NCBI GenBank assembly: GCA_021798075.1
Contig: JAJZYO010000036.1
Span: forward strand, 1 to 11,411
Length of the DNA stretch: 11,411 bases
Direction: 5' to 3'
Source: Actinomycetes bacterium
GTDB lineage: Bacteria; Actinomycetota; Acidimicrobiia; Acidimicrobiales; Palsa-688
Part shown: positions 1-5,506 of the stretch, piece after piece
Numbering within the stretch: position 1 is the first letter of the stretch
How the letters are laid out: every line of letters begins with the position of its first letter
Translations under genes and position numbers: made by a program
Notes under the pieces: model-generated
What the model saw: only the letters and a program-made list of their open reading frames with translations
The model's database searches: none
What the model was told of the DNA's origin: nothing

Positions 1-35
1 ACGCCCGAACAGGCCCGTTGAGCTGGTCTTTTGCC

Positions 36-112
36 TGGTGGAGACGAAGGGACTCGAACCCTCGCCCTCCTGCGTGCAAAGCAGGCGCTCTAGCCAACTG
101 AGCTACGTCCCC
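36..112 (-). tRNA. tRNA-Ala (anticodon UGC)
   Basis: Read on the minus strand, the segment folds as a full cloverleaf. The 7-bp acceptor stem is GGGGACG with CGTCTCC, the D arm is GCTC/GAGC, the anticodon stem is CCTGC/GCAGG around loop TTTGCAC, and the T arm has the TTCGAGT loop. The anticodon is TGC, which reads alanine GCN codons. The third acceptor pair is G-U, the identity element recognised by alanyl-tRNA synthetase, and this supports the alanine call independently of the anticodon. The discriminator base is A and the 3' CCA is encoded in the DNA (positions 38-36). It is transcribed away from the sdh operon. A TACGGT hexamer on the minus strand at 139-134 could be its -10 box, but no clear -35 box is visible. 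Confidence 0.97.
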
Positions 113-171
113 ATGGCAACCGGCCTAGAGGCCACCGTACCAGCTACCGCGTGCCCGAGGCGCCGTGCCCC

Positions 172-197
172 GCTCGTGCGGCCAGCTCGTGCGGCCA
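172..197. repeat. Perfect tandem 13-bp duplication
   Basis: GCTCGTGCGGCCA occurs twice back to back, at 172-184 and 185-197, with no mismatches. It lies between the tRNA gene and the sdh operon and has no evident function; a replication-slippage duplication is the simplest reading. Confidence 0.8.
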
Positions 198-283
198 GGC
201 ACCGCACCGCCTGCCTAGGGAGGGGTCCCAGACCACGCGCGGTTTCGCAGATTGCGCCTCGTACACCCAATGCCACGGTCAAC

Positions 284-296
284 TCACGTAACGTGA
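284..296. promoter_or_regulatory. Palindrome, possible operator for the sdh operon
   Basis: TCACGT-A-ACGTGA is a perfect inverted repeat with 6-base arms around one central base. It lies about 220 bases before the Sdh anchor start and about 170 bases upstream of the tRNA. A dimeric repressor site is a reasonable guess, but no regulator gene is nearby to pair with it, and its distance from the sdh start is large. Confidence 0.3.
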
Positions 297-377
297 TAGA
301 ACAGCACATAGAGCGGGGTGGCGAGCGTCACGCCAGCGACCCATCCCGCCTGTCTCAGCTACCCGGCACGGGGTTGG

Positions 378-394
378 CAGGTAGCCCTTACCTG
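378..394. promoter_or_regulatory. Short inverted repeat between sdh promoter elements
   Basis: CAGGTA-GCCCT-TACCTG forms a perfect 6-bp dyad with a 5-base loop. A TTGGCA hexamer at 374-379, one mismatch from a consensus -35 box, overlaps its left arm, and TTCAAC follows at 397-402 after 17 bases. The pair is a weak promoter candidate with the dyad in its spacer. It could equally be an RNA hairpin in the leader if transcription starts upstream. Confidence 0.25.
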
Positions 395-457
395 GGTTCA
401 ACAGGGCCGCCAGCCGAGCCGCAGGACCTCAGTTGTGCCCCCAGCGCCTTCGGGAGT

Positions 458-463
458 TAGCGT
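458..463 (+). promoter_or_regulatory. Possible -10 box for the leader ORF and sdh operon
   Basis: TAGCGT fits the loose actinobacterial TANNNT -10 pattern and ends 7 bases before an ATG at 471, the spacing expected for a leaderless transcript starting at that ATG. No good -35 hexamer is present at 16-18 bases upstream. TAGCG is repeated immediately after it. Confidence 0.25.
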
Positions 464-470
464 TAGCGGT

Positions 471-506
471 ATGACCAGCGGCAACCTGACCCTCGGCTCG
501 CCATGA
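471..506 (+). CDS. Possible 11-codon leader peptide overlapping the Sdh anchor start
   Basis: This short frame runs from ATG 471 to TGA 504-506 and encodes MTSGNLTLGSP. Its stop overlaps the ATG of the next gene in an ATGA arrangement (503-506), the usual signature of translational coupling. The downstream Sdh anchor has no Shine-Dalgarno sequence of its own, and the upstream frame of the anchor is closed by a stop at 464-466, so 503 is its only plausible ATG. The peptide contains no run of a single amino acid that would suggest classical attenuation. It may be a coupling device, or the overlap may be chance; no homology can be judged at this length. Confidence 0.3.
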   Translation: MTSGNLTLGSP

Positions 507-1327
507 CCGCGGCGACGACCACCCCGACACCCCCCCGCACGGGACCACGGGCAGCCATCGCCGCCAAGACCCTGCGCAAGGACCGCTGGCGGCTCGAGCC
601 CACCGCCTACGCGATCCTGTTCCTTTTGTTCGTCGGCTATGTGGCCTGGGCGGCGTGGGAGAACGCTGACTACTACGCCCGCCCCTACCTCTCCCCCCTC
701 TATTCACCCTGCCTCGCTTCCATCTGCGCCAACGTCCGAGCCGGCTCGCACATCGTGCACCCACCAAGGGTCGGCTTCATAGGGACCTGGTGGGCGGTCT
801 CGCCGGCGCTGCTCGCCCTCATCATCCCGGGCGGGCTCCGCACGACCTGCTACTACTACCGCAAGGCCTACTACAGAGCGATCTGGCGAGCGCCACAGGC
901 CTGCGGCGTCGCCGAGCCCCACCGCCGCTACACCGGCGAGACGCGCTTCCCGCTGATCCTGCAAAACCTCCACCGGCTCTTCTTCATCCTCGCCTTGCTC
1001 GTAAACGGCGTGCTCACCTGGGACGCTTTCGAGTCGTTCCGCTGGCCGGGCGGCTGGAACATGGGCGTTGGCTCGATCATCCTCACGTTGAACGCGGCTC
1101 TCTTGTGGATGTACTCGCTGTCCTGCCACTCTTGCCGACACATAATCGGGGGCCGGCTGAAGCATTTCTCGCGTCACCCCGTGCGCTTCTGGCTCTGGGG
1201 TGTCGTCTCCAAACTCAACCAGAGCCACATGCAGATCGCCCTAGTAAGCATGGTCTGGGTCGCACTCACTGACCTCTACATCCGGATGGTCGCGGTCGGA
1301 TGGATCCCCAACCCGAGGTTTTTCTAA
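503..1327 (+). CDS. sdhC: Succinate dehydrogenase membrane anchor, Sdh1 type
   Basis: This 274-residue protein anchors the SdhA-SdhB dimer to the membrane and carries the electron path to menaquinone. About five hydrophobic segments are visible (roughly residues 35-52, 92-112, 152-175, 187-207 and 240-262). The length and sequence style match the actinobacterial anchor of the Rv0249c type rather than the short haem-b SdhC/SdhD pair. Conserved-looking blocks are TCYYYRKAYYR at 115-125, PQAC at 131-134, YTGETRFPLILQNLHR at 143-158 and SCHSCRH at 207-213. Mycobacterial Sdh1 is reported to hold a membrane-embedded Rieske-type [2Fe-2S] cluster; Cys116, Cys134, Cys208, Cys211, His210-region and His213 are the candidate ligands here, by inference only. 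The gene lacks a Shine-Dalgarno sequence and overlaps a short leader frame by ATGA. It ends one base before sdhA. Confidence 0.9.
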   Translation: MTAATTTPTPPRTGPRAAIAAKTLRKDRWRLEPTAYAILFLLFVGYVAWAAWENADYYARPYLSPLYSPCLASICANVRAGSHIVHPPRVGFIGTWWAVSPALLALIIPGGLRTTCYYYRKAYYRAIWRAPQACGVAEPHRRYTGETRFPLILQNLHRLFFILALLVNGVLTWDAFESFRWPGGWNMGVGSIILTLNAALLWMYSLSCHSCRHIIGGRLKHFSRHPVRFWLWGVVSKLNQSHMQIALVSMVWVALTDLYIRMVAVGWIPNPRFF

Positions 1328-1328
1328 A

Positions 1329-3155
1329 ATGCCAGAAGAAACCTACGAGCACCATCCATATGACGTCGTCGTCATAGGTGCCGGCGGCGCCGGCCTCCGG
1401 GCGGCCGTCGAAGCCAGCGACGCCGGGGCCAAGACCGCGATCATCTGCCGCAGCCTGCTCGGGAAAGCGCACACTGTCATGGCCGAGGGGGGTATCGCCG
1501 CCGCCCTCGGCAACCTGTGGCCCGAGGACAACTGGAAGGTCCACTTCCGTGACACGATGCGCGGCGGGAAGCTCCTGAACAACTGGCGCATGGCGGAGCT
1601 GCACGCCAAGGAGTCGCCCGATCGCGTGCTCGAGCTCGAGCAATGGGGTGCGCTGTTCGACCGCACCCCGGCTGGGAAGATAAGCCAGCGGGACTTTGGC
1701 GGCCACCGTTACGCGAGGCTCGCGCACGTCGGCGACCGCACCGGCCTCGAGATGATCCGCACCCTACAGCAGCGGGCTGTAGCCCTCGGTATCGACGTCT
1801 TCATGGAGCTCACGGTCACGGACCTCCTGAAAGACGGGGAGCGCATAGCAGGCGTCCTCGCCTACTGGCGAGAGTCGGGCAAGTTTGTCGTGTTCGAGTC
1901 CCCAGCCGTCGTGCTCGCCACCGGGGGCATCGGCAAGAGCTGGAAGGTCACCTCGAACTCCTGGGAGTGCACGGGGGACGGCCACGCCCTGGCGCTCCGA
2001 GCGGGGGCGGCGCTCCTCAACATGGAGTTCGTCCAGTTCCACCCGACCGGCATGGTATGGCCGCTCTCGGTGCGGGGGCTGCTCGTCACCGAGTCGGTGC
2101 GCGGCGACGGAGGCGTGCTGCGCAACTCCGAGGGCAAGCGCTTCATGTTCGACTACATCCCGGAGTTCTTCAAGGCCGAGACGGCCGACAGCGTCGAGGA
2201 AGCCGACCGCTGGTACGACGACAAGAGCAACAACCGCCGGCCCCCGGAACTTCTCCCCCGCGACGAAGTCGCCAGGTCGATCAACTCTGAGATCAAGGCA
2301 GGCCGGGGGTCCCCGCACGGGGGCGTCTTCTTGGACATAGCGAGCCGGCGGAGCCCCGAGTTCATAAAGAGGCGCCTGCCGTCGATGTACCACCAGTTTA
2401 AGGAACTGGCCGACGTCGACATCACCAAGGAGCCCATGGAGATCGGTCCCACCTGCCACTATGTGATGGGCGGCGTAGAAGTGGACGCCGACACCCAAGT
2501 ATCACGTGTCCCCGGCCTCTACGCTGCGGGGGAGGTGGCCGGCGGGATGCACGGGGCGAACCGCCTCGGTGGCAACTCCCTTTCCGACTTGCTCGTCTTC
2601 GGTAGGCGCGCCGGGGAGTTCGCAGCCTCATATGTGAAATCGCTGGGCGCCGGACGGCCGAAGATCTCTGAGGCCGACCTGAAAAGGGCTGTCGGCGAGG
2701 CGCTCGCCCCACTCCAAAGCGGGAAGGCCGAGGAGAATCCTTACGCCCTCCACCAAGAACTACAGGAGACGATGCAGGACCTGGTCGGCATCATCCGCGT
2801 GGAGGCGGAGATCCAGGAAGCCATTGGCCGCATCGCCGCACTGCAGGCACGGGCCACTCGCGTATCGGTCGACGGCGGCAGGCGCTACACCCCGGGCTGG
2901 CACCTCTCCCTAGACCTGCGCAACATGTTGCTCGTCTCTCAGGCCGTCGCCATAGCCGCCCTGGAGCGCCAAGAGAGCCGGGGTGCCCACACTCGTGACG
3001 ACTTCCCGATGACAGACCCGTACTGGGGCACACAAAACATCGTGCTCGAACTAAAGGCCGCCCCTGACGGCGGCGCGCCCACCCTCACGAAACGGCGCCA
3101 AGAGCTCCCGAAGGCGCCTCCCGAGCTAGCCGAACTGCTGGAAGGAGAGCATTGA
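1329..3155 (+). CDS. sdhA: Succinate dehydrogenase flavoprotein subunit
   Basis: The protein oxidises succinate to fumarate on a covalently bound FAD at the cytoplasmic face of the membrane. The 608 residues begin with a Rossmann dinucleotide-binding fold, VVVIGAGGAGLRAAVEA (13-29). GKAHTVMAEGG follows, in which His48 matches the histidine that carries FAD in the family. Further signatures are HPTGMVWP, TESVRGDGGVLRNSEGKRF in the substrate-binding capping region, TCHYVMGG, and HGANRLGGNSLSDLLVFG near the FAD site. The length is close to other Sdh1 flavoproteins. It starts one base after the anchor gene, with a weak GAGG about 9 bases before its ATG inside the preceding gene. Its TGA overlaps the TTG start of sdhB by four bases, so the three subunits are translated from one message. 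It might be called a fumarate reductase subunit, but gene order and neighbours favour Sdh1. Confidence 0.95.
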   Translation: MPEETYEHHPYDVVVIGAGGAGLRAAVEASDAGAKTAIICRSLLGKAHTVMAEGGIAAALGNLWPEDNWKVHFRDTMRGGKLLNNWRMAELHAKESPDRVLELEQWGALFDRTPAGKISQRDFGGHRYARLAHVGDRTGLEMIRTLQQRAVALGIDVFMELTVTDLLKDGERIAGVLAYWRESGKFVVFESPAVVLATGGIGKSWKVTSNSWECTGDGHALALRAGAALLNMEFVQFHPTGMVWPLSVRGLLVTESVRGDGGVLRNSEGKRFMFDYIPEFFKAETADSVEEADRWYDDKSNNRRPPELLPRDEVARSINSEIKAGRGSPHGGVFLDIASRRSPEFIKRRLPSMYHQFKELADVDITKEPMEIGPTCHYVMGGVEVDADTQVSRVPGLYAAGEVAGGMHGANRLGGNSLSDLLVFGRRAGEFAASYVKSLGAGRPKISEADLKRAVGEALAPLQSGKAEENPYALHQELQETMQDLVGIIRVEAEIQEAIGRIAALQARATRVSVDGGRRYTPGWHLSLDLRNMLLVSQAVAIAALERQESRGAHTRDDFPMTDPYWGTQNIVLELKAAPDGGAPTLTKRRQELPKAPPELAELLEGEH

Positions 3156-3913
3156 GCTACGACCTGACGCTGAACATATGGCGGGGGGACGCCAACGGCG
3201 GGGACTTCGCCGAGTACGTGGTCCCCGCCGAGGAGGGCCAGGTGGTCCTCGACGCCGTCCACCGCGCCCAGGCCACGATGGCAAACGACCTTGCGGTGCG
3301 CTGGAACTGTAAGGCCGGCAAATGCGGCTCCTGTTCTGCAGAAATAAACGGCCGGCCCCGCCTCATGTGCATGACGAGGCTCTCGAGCCTCCCCCAAGGT
3401 GAGCCCGTCACGATCACCCCCCTCAGGACCTTCCCGATCATCAGGGACCTCGTCACCGATGTTTCGTTTAATTACGAGAGAGCCAAGCAGGTCCCGGCAT
3501 TCACACCAACAGCTGAGCAACCGCAAGCTCCTTTTACCATGCACCAGGTCGACGTGCAGCGCTCGCAGGAATTCCGCAAGTGCATTGAGTGCTGGCTCTG
3601 CCAGAACGTCTGCCATGTAATTCGCGACCACGAAGAAAACAAGGAGCACTACGCAGGCCCGCGCTTTTTCATACGCTACGCGGAGCTCGACATGCACCCA
3701 AACGACGCCCTCGACCGCAAAGAGTTCGTTCAAGATGTGCAGGGCCTCGGCTACTGCAACATCACCAAGTGCTGCACCGAGGTGTGCCCCGAGAGCATAA
3801 AGATCACCGACAACGCCATCATCGCATTGAAGGAACGGGTCGTAGACGCCAAGTATGACCCGGTAGTGCGGTTTTTCAGGCGCCGGCGTCCCCGCTCGGC
3901 CAGCAGCGAGTGA
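3152..3913 (+). CDS. sdhB: Succinate dehydrogenase iron-sulfur subunit
   Basis: The 253-residue protein relays electrons from FAD to the membrane anchor through three Fe-S clusters. The N-terminal ferredoxin domain has the [2Fe-2S] ligands Cys53, Cys58, Cys61 and Cys73. The C-terminal domain has CIECWLCQNVC, giving Cys144, Cys147, Cys150 and Cys154, then Cys202, Cys208 and Cys212 with the C-x5-C-x3-C spacing of E. coli SdhB. By family analogy, 144/147/150/212 bind [4Fe-4S] and 154/202/208 bind [3Fe-4S]; Cys207 is an extra cysteine. The start is TTG at 3152, chosen because it forms a TTGA overlap with the sdhA stop and has GGAG a few bases upstream. The tail is arginine rich (FFRRRRPRS). The stop overlaps the next gene's GTG. 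Confidence 0.94.
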   Translation: MSYDLTLNIWRGDANGGDFAEYVVPAEEGQVVLDAVHRAQATMANDLAVRWNCKAGKCGSCSAEINGRPRLMCMTRLSSLPQGEPVTITPLRTFPIIRDLVTDVSFNYERAKQVPAFTPTAEQPQAPFTMHQVDVQRSQEFRKCIECWLCQNVCHVIRDHEENKEHYAGPRFFIRYAELDMHPNDALDRKEFVQDVQGLGYCNITKCCTEVCPESIKITDNAIIALKERVVDAKYDPVVRFFRRRRPRSASSE

Positions 3914-4227
3914 CGGCCCCCCAGCTGGGCTACGCTCAGGCCGTCATGACTTCAGAGGACAGCGTCGTCGAACGTGCCATCGCCCTCGCGTCCAGCGCTG
4001 AGGGCGGTGTTGGCGAACCCGGTAGCCCAAAGCGTGGCGACCCAGCCGAGGAGTTGGCCCACGCTGGCCGCACCGCCCTCGAGGACGCCAGGACCAGGCT
4101 CGTGCAGAGGATTTACCTGCGCTCTGACGACTACGAGGCAACGGCCGCGCTGACCCTGGTCAACAAGGCACTCGCCGCCCTCGGGTGGGAGGACGCCTAC
4201 AACTGGAAACACCGCCGCAAGCCCTAG
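3910..4227 (+). CDS. Small protein of unknown function at the end of the sdh operon
   Basis: This 105-residue protein is soluble, with no membrane segment. Residues 1-50 look poorly ordered (Gly, Pro, Ser and Glu rich). The C-terminal half is compact and looks like the conserved part: helices around LEDARTRLVQRIYLRSDDY and TAALTLVNKALAALGWEDAY, ending in a basic tail NWKHRRKP. The GTG start at 3910 overlaps the sdhB stop as GTGA; an ATG at 3946 is an alternative giving 93 residues. Neither has a clear Shine-Dalgarno sequence, which favours coupling from sdhB. Mycobacterial Sdh1 operons also include a small conserved gene of unknown function (Rv0250c), there on the other side of the anchor gene; I suspect but cannot show that the two are related. 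An assembly or regulatory partner of the complex is a guess. Confidence 0.75.
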   Translation: MTAPQLGYAQAVMTSEDSVVERAIALASSAEGGVGEPGSPKRGDPAEELAHAGRTALEDARTRLVQRIYLRSDDYEATAALTLVNKALAALGWEDAYNWKHRRKP

Positions 4228-4235
4228 GGCGCAGC

Positions 4236-4275
4236 TTTCACCCAGTGGGGGCCGGTTTCACTCGGTGGGGGCCGG
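4236..4275. repeat. Tandem 20-bp duplication at the convergent gene ends
   Basis: TTTCACCCAGTGGGGGCCGG at 4236-4255 is followed directly by a copy at 4256-4275 with two changed bases. The right copy contains the stop codon and last five codons of the minus-strand Rossmann gene; the left copy repeats them outside the gene. A slippage duplication of the gene's 3' end explains it. Confidence 0.8.
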
Positions 4276-5268
4276 CCCCACACCCTCAAAGATTTCGGCC
4301 TTCACCCCCCGCCGGGAGAGCTCGGCCAGAGCCTCCCGGGGGGTCGCCACCAACGAAGCGAGCCCGCCGGCACCAGGCTTCAAGAGCCGGCTGGCGGCCA
4401 TCTCGGCAGCGAGCGCCGCGACTGTCCCAGCCACGAGCGCTGGACGACCGCTCGCCCCGAGCACCACCGTGCCCGCCTTGTCCCCCCGCCGCCCGCGCAC
4501 CTCGACGCGCAGCGCACCAACGGTACCCTCGGGATGAGGCGGGCGGAGCATAGGCAACCACGAGGTAAGGCGGTCGCGCCTCGACGCCGCCGCCCGGGTG
4601 GTCGCGCGGCGGAGGCCGGGGAAGGCTTCCACCATGAGCAGCGGGTCGGCTCGTTCCACCCTGTAGCAATCGGCACCCCCAAGATCTGGGAACCAGACCA
4701 GCTCTCGCCCCGAGCTCGCCACCTTGCGCTCCCACGCACCCTCGCGCCACTCCTCGACCATCTCACGCAGAGCCGCATGGTGGCGACGGGCGCACGCCGG
4801 GCCACCGGTCCCGAGGGTGGCGACATGCACCTCATTGACTTCGTCCATGCCCTCTGCTGCGGCGGCCGCCAGCAGGCACGACAACCCGGGGGCCATGCCC
4901 GCCCCGGCCAGGACGGCGGCGCCTCGGTCGCGCGCCTCCGTGCCAAGCCCGAGGAGCAGGCGCACCTCGTCGGTAGCGTCTGCGACAGAGACCGCCGGGA
5001 CTCCCTGGTCGACCGCCTCCCGAGCAAACGTCGCGGTGCCGGGGGCAGCCAGCACGACCACCCCAGCACCCCTGAGAGAGCGTCCGAAGTCGCCCGGCGA
5101 GAGCTCCACCAGCTCGACCGAGCCAGGAGAACCGATCGATGCCAGCACACCAGCTGCCGGTGCGCGGTGGCGGACGACGACCACGAGCTCATCGATCAGT
5201 ACTGAAGAAAGGAGCTGGCGAGCGCAACGGGCACCGACCGCGCCCAGGCCGACCAGGACGGCGCGCAC
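4258..5268 (-). CDS. Saccharopine dehydrogenase-like NAD(P)-binding protein
   Basis: The 336-residue protein opens with MRAVLVGLGAVGARCARQLL, a Rossmann GxGxVG nucleotide-binding loop at residues 7-12. The segment AVSVADATDEVRLLLGLGTEARDRGAAVLAGAGMAPGLSCLLA resembles the family's central region, with a 'GAGxxPGLS' element that follows the Rossmann domain in saccharopine dehydrogenase-like proteins. The C-terminal half is less conserved, and the substrate cannot be told; a true lysine-pathway role is unlikely without partner genes. The GTG start at 5268 has a strong GGAGGAG about 5 bases upstream, formed from the last codons of the upstream 69-residue gene, whose TAG stop lies two bases before this start. 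The two genes are therefore almost certainly translated together. Its 3' end converges on the sdh operon. Confidence 0.8.
   Translation of the reverse strand: MRAVLVGLGAVGARCARQLLSSVLIDELVVVVRHRAPAAGVLASIGSPGSVELVELSPGDFGRSLRGAGVVVLAAPGTATFAREAVDQGVPAVSVADATDEVRLLLGLGTEARDRGAAVLAGAGMAPGLSCLLAAAAAEGMDEVNEVHVATLGTGGPACARRHHAALREMVEEWREGAWERKVASSGRELVWFPDLGGADCYRVERADPLLMVEAFPGLRRATTRAAASRRDRLTSWLPMLRPPHPEGTVGALRVEVRGRRGDKAGTVVLGASGRPALVAGTVAALAAEMAASRLLKPGAGGLASLVATPREALAELSRRGVKAEIFEGVGPAPTE
4265..4281. terminator. Possible hairpin terminator between convergent genes
   Basis: GTGGGG-GCCGG-CCCCAC is a 6-bp, all-but-one GC stem with a 5-base loop, placed where the sdh operon and the minus-strand Rossmann gene converge. 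There is no T tract on either side, so it would act as a weak or U-less terminator, or only as a pause. It lies inside the last codons of the minus-strand gene. Confidence 0.3.
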
Positions 5269-5270
5269 TA

Positions 5271-5480
5271 CTACTCCTCCACGGGCTCCACGAAATCCTC
5301 GGCAGACAGCTCCCGCCAGCCGCCCCGGTGCCTTGGGGTGCCACCTGTCCCGCGCAACCGCACCACGACGGCGGCCAGCGCCGCGAGCACCACGGCGAAC
5401 AGGGCGCGCGAGAGAAGCCTCAAGCTGGCGCCCCGGGGCCGTGCGGTGTTAGTGGGACCACTGCCAGCCACAGGCGTCAC
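5271..5480 (-). CDS. 69-residue single-helix membrane protein, unknown function
   Basis: The frame continues upstream through what would be out-of-gene sequence, but the part from the GTG at 5480 looks real. It has a short polar N-terminus, then one hydrophobic segment ALFAVVLAALAAVVVRLRG (about residues 26-44), then a charged tail with GGTPRHRGGWRELSAEDF. By the positive-inside rule the arginine-rich tail would be cytoplasmic. Its stop is two bases from the GTG of the saccharopine-dehydrogenase-like gene and its last codons supply that gene's Shine-Dalgarno sequence. A second GTG at 5471 gives a 66-residue form. No family is recognised. It starts only 26 bases from the divergent dCTP deaminase start. 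Confidence 0.65.
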   Translation of the reverse strand: MTPVAGSGPTNTARPRGASLRLLSRALFAVVLAALAAVVVRLRGTGGTPRHRGGWRELSAEDFVEPVEE

Positions 5481-5492
5481 GCTAGCCGCAGC

Positions 5493-5498
5493 TACGAT
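5493..5498 (+). promoter_or_regulatory. Possible -10 box for a leaderless dCTP deaminase transcript
   Basis: TACGAT ends 8 bases before the ATG at 5507, which has no Shine-Dalgarno sequence. This spacing would start the transcript at or next to the ATG. No clear -35 box is seen. The divergent membrane-protein gene begins only 26 bases away, so the two promoters must lie partly within each other's coding sequence. Confidence 0.35.
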
Positions 5499-5506
5499 CG
5501 TGTGGC

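Larger units (their letters stand above)
113..470. other. Gene-free region upstream of the sdh operon
   Basis: I see no convincing gene here; the long open frames lack family features and have low-complexity, arginine- and proline-rich composition. The region holds a perfect tandem 13-bp duplication (GCTCGTGCGGCCA at 172-184 and 185-197), a palindrome at 284-296, a hairpin at 378-394 and a possible -10 box at 458-463. It probably carries the tRNA promoter reading left and the sdh promoter and its regulatory sites reading right. Confidence 0.6.

Noticed and set aside
38..460. Plus-strand open frame of 140 codons over the tRNA and the sdh upstream region
   Set aside because: It runs antisense through the tRNA gene, has low-complexity Arg/Pro/Ser composition and no ribosome binding site, and ends before the sdh start.
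704..1228. Minus-strand 174-codon frame opposite the Sdh anchor
   Set aside because: It is an antisense shadow of a well-supported gene, as expected in GC-rich DNA.
4534..5452. Long plus-strand frames opposite the Rossmann gene
   Set aside because: Their composition is dominated by Arg, Ala and Pro, while the opposite strand encodes a clear GxGxVG protein with a coupled start.
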